In this document: in pieces, positions 8,442-16,407 of the stretch
How positions within the stretch are numbered: position 1 is the first letter of the stretch
How the letters are laid out: each line of letters starts with the position of its first letter
DNA from: Methylococcaceae bacterium
GTDB lineage: Bacteria > Pseudomonadota > Gammaproteobacteria > Methylococcales > Methylococcaceae
Direction of reading: 5' to 3'
Length of the DNA: 35,463 nt
Assembly: GCA_902810705.1 (NCBI GenBank)
Contig: CADDYU010000028.1
Location: 1-35,463, forward strand
Program-made: the position numbers and the translations under genes
The notes under the pieces: model-generated
The model's input: only the letters and a program-made list of their open reading frames with translations
Told to the model about the DNA's origin: nothing
Databases searched by the model: none

Positions 8442-9218
8442 ATGCCTAAACTTCGCATTCGCGGCATCGAGCTCTATTATGAAAGCAAGGGGCAAGGCCC
8501 AGCCTTGCTTTTCATTCACGGCCTGGGCTCCAGCACCCGTGACTGGGAGGCCCAGGTCGCGTGCTTCTCCGAGCGCTTCAAAGTGGTCGCTTTTGATGTT
8601 CGCGGCCATGGCCAATCGGACAAGCCGCCCGGTCCTTACAGCATCGCCGATTTCGCCGCCGACACCGCGGAATTGATCCGGCTCCTCGGACTCGCGCCAA
8701 GCCATGTCGTCGGCCTTTCCATGGGAGGCATGATCGCCTTTCAGCTCGCCGTCAGCGCGCCGGAACTCGTGCGGAGCTTGGTGATCGTCAACAGCGGTCC
8801 GAAATTCATCCTTCCCCGAAGGCAGATCCTCCGGAGAAAGCTCATCATTCGACTCCGAGGCATGCGGAAGATGGGAGAGGCTCTAGGTAAGCCTCTGTTT
8901 CCGAAGCCGGAGCAAGCCGCCCTACGGCAGCAGTTCATTGACCGCTTGGCCGAGAATGATTCCCGCGCTTACCGTGACGCCTTACAGGCGCTGGTAGGCT
9001 GGAGCGTTGTTGATCACTTAGACGCTATTCACTGTCCGACGCTTGTGATCGCTTCCGATCAAGATTACACGCCGATAGCCTTCAAGGAAGCTTATGCGGC
9101 CCGGATGCCGCGGGCGGAAGTCTCGGTAATTCATGACGCACGGCATATGTTGCCGATGGAGCGGCCAGAGCGGTTCAACCCGGTGCTGATGGAGTTTTTG
9201 TTAAAGCACTCGGCCTAA
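8442..9218 (+). CDS. Alpha/beta-fold hydrolase
   Basis: A 258-residue cytoplasmic alpha/beta hydrolase of the size of 3-oxoadipate enol-lactonase or BioH-type esterases. The oxyanion HGLG is at residues 26-29, nucleophile Ser93 is in GLSMGG, the acid is Asp208 in SDQDYTP, and His235 is in ARHMLPME. The lid region (residues about 120-185) is basic and helical. An in-frame TAA at 8433 fixes the ATG at 8442 as the start. The only AGGAG lies about 17 bases upstream, so translation may be weak. No neighbouring catabolic gene suggests a substrate. Confidence 0.88.
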   Translation: MPKLRIRGIELYYESKGQGPALLFIHGLGSSTRDWEAQVACFSERFKVVAFDVRGHGQSDKPPGPYSIADFAADTAELIRLLGLAPSHVVGLSMGGMIAFQLAVSAPELVRSLVIVNSGPKFILPRRQILRRKLIIRLRGMRKMGEALGKPLFPKPEQAALRQQFIDRLAENDSRAYRDALQALVGWSVVDHLDAIHCPTLVIASDQDYTPIAFKEAYAARMPRAEVSVIHDARHMLPMERPERFNPVLMEFLLKHSA

Positions 9219-9243
9219 ATCGCGTTGCGCGTGTTGCGACACC

Positions 9244-9316
9244 GTATCAGGAAGTGATACGCCTTAGTGCGTGGTTGAGGGCCTTGGCGAATTCCGCTAG
9301 AAGATCGCCAAGGCCC
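9244..9316. terminator. Two hairpins between convergent genes
   Basis: GTATCA-GGAAG-TGATAC (9244-9260) is a perfect 6-bp hairpin. It is followed by GGGCCTTGGCGA (9279-9290) and its exact reverse complement (9305-9316), a 12-bp stem with a 14-base loop. They lie between a plus-strand and a minus-strand stop codon, so a bidirectional terminator is likely. Neither strand has a strong T-run after the long stem. Confidence 0.5.
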
Positions 9317-9341
9317 CGCCGGAGGATCGAGCCTCAGAAAC

Positions 9342-10640
9342 CTAGTCTCGGCGCCCTTGGCGCGGGCCGGGCGGCGATGACGTGTTCTGCTGAGCGTGCC
9401 TCAAGAAAAAGCGCACCATCGCTTCCGAAGCATCGGGCCCCTGGGAGTCGGTATACGAGCCCTTCGGGCTCCCCCCCGACCAGGCATGGCCCGCCCCGTG
9501 CACCTGCCAGCGCTCCAGGACGGTCTGACCGTCCAGCGCCTGATAACGGGCGCGGGTGTAGGCATGCCCTTGAGGTACCTGTCCCCGTTCCTCCGTCATT
9601 CGCAGCTTCAGTTTCGTTCCAGTATCCCACCCGTTGCTGGCGTATGCCTTCGTCCACTGCACCAAGACCTGATCGCCATTGCCGGGGTGAACGGTCGTAT
9701 CCCGATCTCCATGGAACACAATGGCCGGAACGGGTTGAATCGCGCTTGCCGGATCCGAAAGCTTTCGGCTTGGCGCTAGGCCAGGATTGGCCTGGCCCTG
9801 CTGCATGGCGGCGAAGGCCGAGGGGAGATCGTGGGCGGCCGCGTAAGGTAATCCGGAATGGACCCCGATGGCCGCATAGACATCGGGGTAGGTCACGCCC
9901 ATGACCATGGCCATGGCCCCGCCCGCCGAAAGACCCGCTACGTACACTCGCCTCTCATCGAGGCGATAGGTCCTCACGACCTGGCGCGTGAGATCGGCGA
10001 TCAGGGCGGGCTCGCCCTCGCCTCGGCGTTGATCGGAGGCCTTGAACCAGTTCCAGCACCGCGACGGGTTGGCGGAGGTCGCCTGTTCCGGGTAGAGGAC
10101 GAAAAATGGTTCCCGCTCGGCCAGGACGTTCATGCGGGTGCCCGCCGCGAAATCATCCGGCCCTTGCGTGCAGCCATGGAGCAGGACGACCAGCGGCAGA
10201 GCCTGCCCGCGGTATCCGCTTGGGATGTAAAGCTTGTAAGTACGGGTACCGGCCTGGTGGGTAAAGGAGTCCTCGATAAAGCGGCCACCGGCTTCGACCT
10301 CGGGGTTTGAGGGGTCCAGCTTGGGCTTGGAAATCGATTTTTTCAAACGATTCAGGAGAGATTGATCCAGCGCCTTTAGGGGCGCGGATCGGTGACGTGC
10401 GCTCGCTCCCTCGGGACGGAATGGTGTTTTTGGGGGCTGAGCGGCGGACTGATCCAGCCGCCGAGTCGGCTCAACGAGCTTGAATTTCACCTCGGCAGGC
10501 TCATTGACGGCAAGATCTGGGGCTTCGGGCGTGAACCGCCTTTGAAGCATCTGCTGAATGAGGGCGGCCGCTTCGTGCAGCCGACCCGCGCGGGTAAGGC
10601 GAGTGGCTTCCGCCATCGCTTTAAGCCTTCCATCGTTCAT
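9342..10640 (-). CDS. PHB-depolymerase-family esterase
   Basis: A 432-residue serine esterase of the type-1 polyhydroxyalkanoate depolymerase (LpqC/feruloyl-esterase-like) family. Residues 1-35 form a helical segment rich in Ala and Arg, then a proline-rich linker leads to the catalytic domain from about residue 125. The oxyanion region reads HGCTQGPDDFAAGTRMN, nucleophile Ser238 is in GLSAGG, Asp314 is in GDRDTTVHP, and His385 is in GAGHAWSGG. There is no obvious signal peptide, so it may act on intracellular polymer or esters. The ATG at 10640 is preferred over 10670 because AAGGAG lies nine bases upstream of it. It follows the ribbon-helix-helix gene by about 117 bases and probably shares its promoter. 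Confidence 0.88.
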   Translation of the reverse strand: MNDGRLKAMAEATRLTRAGRLHEAAALIQQMLQRRFTPEAPDLAVNEPAEVKFKLVEPTRRLDQSAAQPPKTPFRPEGASARHRSAPLKALDQSLLNRLKKSISKPKLDPSNPEVEAGGRFIEDSFTHQAGTRTYKLYIPSGYRGQALPLVVLLHGCTQGPDDFAAGTRMNVLAEREPFFVLYPEQATSANPSRCWNWFKASDQRRGEGEPALIADLTRQVVRTYRLDERRVYVAGLSAGGAMAMVMGVTYPDVYAAIGVHSGLPYAAAHDLPSAFAAMQQGQANPGLAPSRKLSDPASAIQPVPAIVFHGDRDTTVHPGNGDQVLVQWTKAYASNGWDTGTKLKLRMTEERGQVPQGHAYTRARYQALDGQTVLERWQVHGAGHAWSGGSPKGSYTDSQGPDASEAMVRFFLRHAQQNTSSPPGPRQGRRD

Positions 10641-10757
10641 GTTCAAAGTCTCCTTATGAATTTCGATCACCGTTGGATTGGATCAGACTCGGCAATGGCG
10701 GGCTCTCAAGGGGCGTTGCCCTTAAACCGCCCGAACGCCGCAAGGGGACGCGGCCGG

Positions 10758-11162
10758 TTACCGGACTCGGTCCGCTAAGGCCGCCTTGACCTCGGCGGAG
10801 GCCCTCAAGGCGCCGAGAACGACGATCGACTCGATGGTCGCGCGAGCGAGTTCGGGCGGCACGTCATCGGCGATGATCACCAGCCCCAGCGCCTGAATCT
10901 CGAGCCTTTCTCCCTTGGCCTGCACCGCCTCCAGGTCCTCGCGGGTGTAGTGGTGTAGGCCGAGCGCCAAGGTCTTGCGGGCCACGGTCTGCTTGACCGT
11001 ATCGGCGTGGGCGGCGAGCTGATTGCGGATCGCGGTGCGAATGAAGTCGGTGCGGTTGGAATAAAAGCCTTCCTGCACCAATAAATCGATCTGCCCAAGA
11101 TCCACGAACCCGAGGTTAATCGTAATCTTCTCCGTCTCGCCGGCCATAGCTTCATTTTCCAT
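10758..11162 (-). CDS. Ribbon-helix-helix (CopG-type) transcription regulator
   Basis: A 134-residue protein whose N-terminal part (residues about 12-48) has the ribbon-helix-helix layout: beta strand KITINLGFVDLGQIDLL, then a helix with NRTDFIRTAIRNQL. The C-terminal 80 residues form an extra domain of unknown role, larger than in a plain antitoxin such as ParD. No toxin gene is adjacent, so I call it a regulator and not half of a toxin-antitoxin pair. Starts are possible at 11162 or 11147 (MAGETEK); neither has a strong Shine-Dalgarno sequence. Its promoter carries an operator-like dyad, which suggests autoregulation and control of the downstream esterase. Confidence 0.82.
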   Translation of the reverse strand: MENEAMAGETEKITINLGFVDLGQIDLLVQEGFYSNRTDFIRTAIRNQLAAHADTVKQTVARKTLALGLHHYTREDLEAVQAKGERLEIQALGLVIIADDVPPELARATIESIVVLGALRASAEVKAALADRVR

Positions 11163-11167
11163 CCAAT

Positions 11168-11187
11168 TACCATCTAGCTGGATGGTA
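11168..11187. promoter_or_regulatory. Operator-like inverted repeat at regulator promoter
   Basis: TACCATC (11168-11174) and its exact complement GATGGTA (11181-11187) flank a six-base centre. The dyad touches the -10 box and covers the predicted transcription start, so a bound dimer pair would block initiation. Ribbon-helix-helix regulators commonly bind such dyads in their own promoters. Confidence 0.6.
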
Positions 11188-11214
11188 TAATACTCCAGGA
11201 GAGAAGGTTGTCAA
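11187..11214 (-). promoter_or_regulatory. Sigma-70 promoter for RHH regulator and esterase
   Basis: Read on the minus strand, a perfect TTGACA (11209-11214) is followed after 16 bases by TATTAT (11187-11192). Transcription should start near 11180, leaving a leader of about 20-35 bases. It is the best consensus promoter I found in the window. Confidence 0.7.
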
Positions 11215-11353
11215 GAGCAAAGCTGTCTTAATCCGCCGTGGGCAGTCGCTCGCGCCCCTTTCTCGCAGGCAAAGGGCCAGTAGGCCAGTGCGGGAGTCCA
11301 AGCTTGCTGATACAGTACGCTCAACCCTTGAGAGCCATTCGAGAGGATCTGTG

Positions 11354-11986
11354 ATGAACGCATTGGCCCAAAATACGGCGCTCGCCCCCGCCGAGGCGCG
11401 CGATCCCCGCCGGACCACCGCCTTGGCCTGCGACTTCATGCTGGACGGCGGCTTTGTCGACTCGGCCGACGGAGCCGGCGCACCCCGCCCAGACCCGCGT
11501 TTCGCCGTGGACGAATGTTCCCTGGGGGCCATCCTGGTCGCTTGGAGCGAACGCGGAATTTGCGCGATTTTCTTGGGCGATGATCCGGACGCCTTGACGC
11601 GTGATTTTCAAGACCGGTTTCCGGGCGCCCGCCGGATGGGTGGCGGGGCCGCGCGCGAGCCGCTCGTGGCCAGGGCCCTGGGTTTGATCGAGGCTCCGGC
11701 CTTGGAGCTCGAATTGCCGCTCGAGATTCAGGGCACCGCGTTCCAGCGGCGGGTCTGGCGGGCGTTGCGCGGTATCCCGCCCGGCGCGACGGCGAGCTAT
11801 GGCGAAATCGCCCGCCGGATCGGCGCGCCGAGGGCAGTCCGGGCGGTGGCTCGGGCCTGCGCCGCCAATCCCTTGGCGGTGGCGATTCCTTGCCATCGGA
11901 TCGTGCGGACGGATGGCGCGCTGGCGGGCTACCGCTGGGGCGTCGAGCGCAAGCGCGCCCTGCTCGAGCGGGAGATGAGCGCATGA
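11354..11986 (+). CDS. O6-alkylguanine-DNA alkyltransferase, Ada C-terminal type
   Basis: Suicide repair enzyme that moves an alkyl group from O6-alkylguanine to its own cysteine. Residues about 47-115 resemble the N-terminal half of the Ada methyltransferase module (DECSLGAILVAWSERGICAIFLGDD). The DNA-binding half runs through GTAFQRRVWRALRGIPPGATASYGEIA to the acceptor Cys180 in IPCHR. The phosphotriester-repair and AraC domains of full Ada are absent, so this 210-residue protein is probably a repair enzyme only. The ATG at 11354 has GAGAGGA upstream; an earlier in-frame start at 11288 has none. It overlaps the next gene by ATGA, which implies translational coupling. Confidence 0.9.
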   Translation: MNALAQNTALAPAEARDPRRTTALACDFMLDGGFVDSADGAGAPRPDPRFAVDECSLGAILVAWSERGICAIFLGDDPDALTRDFQDRFPGARRMGGGAAREPLVARALGLIEAPALELELPLEIQGTAFQRRVWRALRGIPPGATASYGEIARRIGAPRAVRAVARACAANPLAVAIPCHRIVRTDGALAGYRWGVERKRALLEREMSA

Positions 11987-12732
11987 ACGCCCAGACCGTG
12001 ACCGCCGCGGTCCCCCTTTCGGCGACGCGCATCGGAGAGCGGGTGGAGGCGTACGATTGGGGCCGCGTCGCCCGGGAACTCGACGCCCAAGGCAGCGCGG
12101 TGCTGGAGCGCCTGCTTGCTCCGGACGAATGCCGGGCACTGGCCGATCTTTATCCGGAGAAAGATCTGTTCCGAAGCCGCATCGTCATGGAGCGGCAGGG
12201 TTACGGGCAGGGCGAGTACCAGTATTTCAGGTATCCACTACCCGAGCTCGTCGCTCGCCTTCGGACGATGCTCTATTCCTGCCTCGCGCCGATCGCCAAT
12301 CGCTGGAACGCCGCCATGGGCCTCGCCGTCCGCTATCCGGAACGGCACGAGGACTTTCTCGCCCGTTGCCACGGAGCCGGGCAGAACCGCCCGACCCCGC
12401 TGCTGCTTCGCTACGAGGCGGGCGATTTCAACTGCCTGCATCAGGATCTCTACGGGGAGCAGGTTTTTCCGCTCCAGGCCGCGATACTCTTGTCCGAACC
12501 CGGAAGGGACTTCGCCGGCGGCGAGTTCGTGCTCACCGAGCAGCGCCCGCGCCGGCAGGCGCGGCCCGAGGTCGTGCCCCTCGGGCAGGGTGATGCCGTC
12601 ATTTTCGCCGTTCGTTGTCGCCCGTCGAAGGGATTGCGCGGCGTGCATCGGGTTCAGGTTCGGCATGGCGTCAGCCGCGTCCGCTCGGGATATCGCCATA
12701 CGCTAGGAATTATTTTCCACGATGCCCGGTGA
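11983..12732 (+). CDS. 2OG-Fe(II) oxygenase (Oxygenase-NA family, DNA repair)
   Basis: A 249-residue non-haem iron dioxygenase. The iron ligands are visible as His153 and Asp155 in LHQDLYG and His228 in VRHGV. Arg238, ten residues later in SGYRHTLGIIFHD, should bind 2-oxoglutarate. The tail is characteristic of the family Pfam describes as an oxygenase acting on damaged DNA. The start overlaps the alkyltransferase stop (ATGA), with GGGAG upstream, so both are made together. This supports a role in alkylation repair beside O6-alkylguanine removal, analogous to AlkB beside Ada, though the exact lesion is not known from sequence. Confidence 0.85.
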   Translation: MNAQTVTAAVPLSATRIGERVEAYDWGRVARELDAQGSAVLERLLAPDECRALADLYPEKDLFRSRIVMERQGYGQGEYQYFRYPLPELVARLRTMLYSCLAPIANRWNAAMGLAVRYPERHEDFLARCHGAGQNRPTPLLLRYEAGDFNCLHQDLYGEQVFPLQAAILLSEPGRDFAGGEFVLTEQRPRRQARPEVVPLGQGDAVIFAVRCRPSKGLRGVHRVQVRHGVSRVRSGYRHTLGIIFHDAR

Positions 12733-12848
12733 GGGCGATGGGGAAGGATGAGCCTATTCGGCCTCGCGGCTCCGATCTCCCGGTCATCACTATTCGCAAG
12801 GCCGCGAATTCGCGGAATGTGCTGCGGGTCAGGTCACTACACAGGTAA

Positions 12849-12868
12849 GCGCGCCCCGAGAGGCGCGC
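12849..12868. terminator. GC-rich hairpin between convergent genes
   Basis: GCGCGCC (12849-12855) and GGCGCGC (12862-12868) form a perfect 7-bp stem with a six-base loop. The hairpin lies between the oxygenase and PhoX stop codons. There is no good T-run on either side, so strength as an intrinsic terminator is uncertain. Confidence 0.45.
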
Positions 12869-12895
12869 GCTCGGATTCTTAGGGTTTAATTCGGC

Positions 12896-14395
12896 TTATC
12901 GCCAGCCCGTGATTTCCAGGACCACGCCATGGCCGGTGACGTTGTGCTGAATGCTGACGAAGAAGCGCTTGCCGGTCGCGTCGAACACACCGCCCGTGGG
13001 CTCGGCCGTCAGGTCGTTCAGGGTGATGAGCTTCGCGCAGCTGTCGGAAAGCCCATCCCGGTCAGCGCCGTCATCTAGGCAAGACCAGATGTCGTTGTTG
13101 CGCGGCGGCGAATACTCCGGACCCTCGCCGTCCTCGTGGATCAGCCAGTTGCCCGTGCCCGGCTGATAAGCGACATTGTCCGGCATCCCGAAGTCGAAAT
13201 AGGGGATGACCAGAGGCTGGTATTCGGGAATTGTCGTGCCGGGGCCGGCATTCAAGGTGTAAGTGGCGCCGTCCGTCGTCTGGGTTGTGGTGTTGATGGC
13301 TGCCGCCTCTGCGATCGTGCCGTCGGTAATGCAAAAGACCTCGCCGTAATTCCGGCTGCCATTGGGGCTGTCTTCGCCGGTGTTGGCGCCGCAGAACCGG
13401 ACGTTGCCGGCCGCGCGCGCCTTGGGATCGATGTCGATGTCTTCGGGACGGTAGTAAGCCGTCAGCTTGAGTGCCGTGGCGGCGGCCGCGAGATCGATGC
13501 GATTGACGGTCGTGGAACCGATCACCTGGCCGTCGACCACCTCGACCCATACGCCGCGGCCGGTTTGATTGCCCGGACCGAAATCGGTGTTGTCGCTACG
13601 CTTGCCGAGGCGGAGGCCGAAGACGTGCCCGTTGGTCAGCGGGGAATGCGCAAGGTCAGTGATCGGCGGGCTGCCGGCCGCCCACGGGGTGGCCGGGATG
13701 AATTTGAAGAACGAGCCGCCGAGATTGCCGTTCGTGGGGCGTTTCTCGTCGCCGTAGTACACGACGCCGTTCGGATAGATCGCGACGCTCTCGTACGACA
13801 GCTGACCTAGGGCTGGACGATGGGCGACATGCGCCGGATCGCTGGTGGTGGTGCTGAGCCCTGAGCCGCTGACCGTCACTCCGGTCGTGTTCAGGGGATC
13901 GAGGATCTCGAACAGGCGGCCATTGGAGCCGGCTTCCTCGGCGACCACGACGGTGCCCCAGGGGGTGATTTCAGCCGGATCGCAGCTCGTGAGTCCGGAC
14001 GAGATGATGTCCTCGACTAGCCCATCGGAAAGCCGGATCCTCTGCACACCCACCTTCGAAGCATTCTGCTCGTTACAGGCAATCAGGTGGGTCGGTGCGC
14101 TATCGTTCGGCCATAGCACCATCATGTCGGTGTTCGCGCCCAGGTTGGAGGCGGCGCTGACGACTTTCACCCGAAGTCCGGGGGCGACGGTGACGAGTGT
14201 TCTGGGGTCGGCCTCGGCGGTCGCCGCATCCACGCTGGCGCTGGAGGATTCGTTCAAGGTGCCGAGAGTGCCGAACAGCTTTCGCGATTGAGCCTTGGCG
14301 AGAGCTTCGATTCTTTGGCCGAAATCCGGTTTCTGGGCGAAAGCTGACGTGGCGATTATCGAGGAGACAGCAAATGCGAGGGCTTTCAGCTTCAT
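12896..14395 (-). CDS. PhoX/DUF839-family exported protein
   Basis: A 499-residue secreted protein related to the PhoX phosphatase family, a calcium-dependent beta-propeller fold. Acidic blocks expected to coordinate metal are visible: DPAEITPWG with VVVAEEAG, LSYESVAIYP, YYGDEKRP, YRPEDIDIDP, ANTGEDSPNG and LIHEDGEG. The signal peptide is Sec-type (MKLKALAF to SAFA), without the twin-arginine motif typical of PhoX, so true phosphatase activity is uncertain. The ATG at 14395 is preferred to 14407 because AAAGGA lies 11 bases before it and overlaps the other start. It is the last of three minus-strand genes; a 263-base gap separates it from the nitroreductase, so it may have its own promoter. 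Confidence 0.82.
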   Translation of the reverse strand: MKLKALAFAVSSIIATSAFAQKPDFGQRIEALAKAQSRKLFGTLGTLNESSSASVDAATAEADPRTLVTVAPGLRVKVVSAASNLGANTDMMVLWPNDSAPTHLIACNEQNASKVGVQRIRLSDGLVEDIISSGLTSCDPAEITPWGTVVVAEEAGSNGRLFEILDPLNTTGVTVSGSGLSTTTSDPAHVAHRPALGQLSYESVAIYPNGVVYYGDEKRPTNGNLGGSFFKFIPATPWAAGSPPITDLAHSPLTNGHVFGLRLGKRSDNTDFGPGNQTGRGVWVEVVDGQVIGSTTVNRIDLAAAATALKLTAYYRPEDIDIDPKARAAGNVRFCGANTGEDSPNGSRNYGEVFCITDGTIAEAAAINTTTQTTDGATYTLNAGPGTTIPEYQPLVIPYFDFGMPDNVAYQPGTGNWLIHEDGEGPEYSPPRNNDIWSCLDDGADRDGLSDSCAKLITLNDLTAEPTGGVFDATGKRFFVSIQHNVTGHGVVLEITGWR

Positions 14396-14441
14396 GTTTC
14401 TAAACATCCTTTTGTGTATTGGGTAAGAAATCGGGCGGGCC

Positions 14442-14457
14442 TCAAGCCAAGGCTTGA
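14442..14457. promoter_or_regulatory. Operator-like dyad upstream of PhoX-family gene
   Basis: TCAAGCC and GGCTTGA are exact reverse complements separated by AA. With a two-base centre it is a poor RNA hairpin but a good DNA-binding dyad, about 50 bases upstream of the PhoX-family start. No regulator can be assigned. Confidence 0.3.
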
Positions 14458-14658
14458 AGTTCGGCGATCGTAGTGGCCCTTTATGAAGAAGGCGTGATGG
14501 TTGGGTTTAGAATTAGTGAAAGGCGCCGTCAGCGCGAGACGGATCGTCGGGTTGGCGGCAGCACTTGGGGTTTTAAAGGCGGGCGGGAATTTCGGCCGAG
14601 GCGCCGGAGATGAGCGTGGTCAGGAGCCGCATCCGCGCGGAGAGAAGTTCTCCCGAGC

Positions 14659-16281
14659 TCATCGATTCGTCAGGTGCCCGTAAGGGGGCAGGGTTTCCAG
14701 CCGGCTGTCGGTGAGGGGGCCGCCGACGGTGAAATGATAGAGGCTCTGAAACTCGGTGCCGTCAAGGCCCAGCGCCTCGTGCACGGGATCGTCGAAAAAA
14801 CAGCCGATTCCGGTACCCCGAACGCCGGCGGCCTCGGCCTCCAGATACAGAACCTGGCCGATCAGGCCGGTCTCCCAAAAAAGATGGCGATACGCCCAGG
14901 GGCCATCCTCCTCCAGTGCCGCCTCGAACTCCGCCAGCATGCCCAGGCTGAAAGCCCCGTCGGAAGCGATTTCCTGATGGCAGGACAGCGCGCGGGCCGC
15001 CTGCCGGGTGTCGGCGCGGAGCAATCGGAACAGCCGCAGGTGCGCCGGACAATGTTCCACCGGCTCGAAGTCGTAATCCTCCGCCTTCGCCGAATGCAGC
15101 TTTTCCACCGCGGCCTCGCGTCGGCAGAACAGATAAAGCCCTGGCGGCAAGCCCGACACGCGGTGCACGAAAAGGGCGAGATGCACCTTCGGCGGCCAGG
15201 GCCAGGCATCGAAGGGCGGGATGCCGGAGCGGGGCAGGGTGGCGTCCAACATCCGGAACAGGGTGTCCGCGGTGATGGCCGTGATGCCGTCGAAAGCCTG
15301 GGCACTGCGCCGCTGCTTGATGATCTGAACGGCGGAAAGCCCGCAGGCGATGGGCCGAAGAGGCGCCGTTTCGAACGATGCAAAAACGTGGGGCGGGGTA
15401 CGAGGTTTTTTTGCCGCCTCATGGACTTCCTCGATGACCGGCCAATCGTGCGAATGCCGCCGGCTCAGTCGATTGGCCGCGCCTCGCCAGGCGCCGGCTC
15501 TCGCCGCCGCCACCAACTCGTCGATCTTCACCGCCGATCCGGATTCCGGAACGCCGCAATGAATCCGGCACAGCACGTCCGGCGCTTCGGGCTCCGCGCC
15601 TTGTAAATCCTCTTCCCGGTCCAGGCCCAGCAATCCCGCGATATCCACGTCGCTCCATGCGTCCAGCACCGAGACCGACCAGCCGAGAACGCCCGCCGCG
15701 TAGCGCAGAGCGGCGAGGGCATGGCCCGCGTCATGCTGGCAATAGCGATAGGCCCGCTCGCCGTATTTCCAGGCCTCCCGCCAGTGGATGGAGGCCAGCC
15801 CCACCAAGAGCCCCTGGAACGGCAACTCGGCCCGACAGCGCTGCTCCAGGGCATGATCGTGACTGACGTAGTGATAGACGCCGGCTTCGAGTCCCGCGCC
15901 TTCCCCCGCCACCAGGTAGACCTCGGTGGGATGCAGATTGCCGCTTGAGGGATTGCAGCGCAGGGCCCAGCGCTCCCCGCCGTACGCCTTCCAGGCCGAA
16001 AGGCCAAAAGAGAGTTCCAGCAGCGCGGCGATCGCCTCCCGAGCAGAGGACTGGATGGCTGCCGCACCGGGCCGGAACAAATCGGCATAGGGAATCTTAA
16101 AGCGCTCGGCGGCCAAAGAGAGTTCCAGCACCGGCGCTCCCCTGTAACGGCGGAACGGATCGGGCTGGGTGGCCCAATCGAGTTGGCCCGGTCCTCGAGC
16201 GTAGGACCTGAAACCGTGCTTGGTACGCTGGTGATAGGCGCGGACCCGCGTGAGCGGATCGCCTTCGAGCAAGCGGGACAT
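14659..16281 (-). CDS. SagB/ThcOx-type dehydrogenase with two nitroreductase domains
   Basis: A 540-residue flavoprotein-like protein made of two nitroreductase-fold halves. The first (about residues 75-270) has the FMN-site block RCNPSSGNLHPTEVYLV. The second (about 315-535) has IKQRRSAQAFDG, a block LPPGLYLFCRR and the closing GIGCFFDDPVHEALGL. In peptide-modifying systems SagB relatives oxidise azolines to azoles, but no cyclodehydratase or precursor peptide is visible nearby, so the substrate is open. The start at 16281 (MSRLLEGDPL) fits homologue-like N-termini. A GTG at 16320 extends the frame; neither has a clear ribosome site. It lies downstream of the TonB receptor on the same strand. 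Confidence 0.8.
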   Translation of the reverse strand: MSRLLEGDPLTRVRAYHQRTKHGFRSYARGPGQLDWATQPDPFRRYRGAPVLELSLAAERFKIPYADLFRPGAAAIQSSAREAIAALLELSFGLSAWKAYGGERWALRCNPSSGNLHPTEVYLVAGEGAGLEAGVYHYVSHDHALEQRCRAELPFQGLLVGLASIHWREAWKYGERAYRYCQHDAGHALAALRYAAGVLGWSVSVLDAWSDVDIAGLLGLDREEDLQGAEPEAPDVLCRIHCGVPESGSAVKIDELVAAARAGAWRGAANRLSRRHSHDWPVIEEVHEAAKKPRTPPHVFASFETAPLRPIACGLSAVQIIKQRRSAQAFDGITAITADTLFRMLDATLPRSGIPPFDAWPWPPKVHLALFVHRVSGLPPGLYLFCRREAAVEKLHSAKAEDYDFEPVEHCPAHLRLFRLLRADTRQAARALSCHQEIASDGAFSLGMLAEFEAALEEDGPWAYRHLFWETGLIGQVLYLEAEAAGVRGTGIGCFFDDPVHEALGLDGTEFQSLYHFTVGGPLTDSRLETLPPYGHLTNR

Positions 16282-16330
16282 GGCCTTATCTCGTGCGGAG
16301 TTGGTCAATCCAAGCGCCACGAACTAACTA

Positions 16331-16382
16331 AAGGAATATGGACCATTCCTTACTTATTGCAGACCATTTCTATTTGGAAATG
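16331..16382. repeat. Two small inverted repeats between receptor and nitroreductase genes
   Basis: In this AT-rich spacer AAGGAAT pairs with ATTCCTT around a seven-base loop. A second dyad, CATTTC with GAAATG around six bases, follows toward the receptor stop. They could slow transcription between the two genes or bind a regulator. Neither is followed by a clear T-run. Confidence 0.3.
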
Positions 16383-16407
16383 AATCATTGCGCCCTCTGC
16401 GGTCGGA

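Noticed and set aside
10758-11162. Toxin-antitoxin pair
   Set aside because: The RHH protein is longer than an antitoxin and neither neighbour is a small toxin such as ParE or RelE.
12738-12848. 36-codon frame after the oxygenase gene
   Set aside because: An ATG with nearby GAGG exists, but spacing is too short, the product is basic without recognisable features, and it ends at the terminator-like hairpin.
14470-14510. Possible Pho box upstream of the PhoX-family gene
   Set aside because: Only a TCATAAA half-match is present; the two direct CTGTCAT-type repeats are missing.
14501-14683. 60-codon frame next to the nitroreductase as a possible modified-peptide precursor
   Set aside because: TTG start without ribosome site, overlap with the nitroreductase 3' end, and no leader/core pattern.
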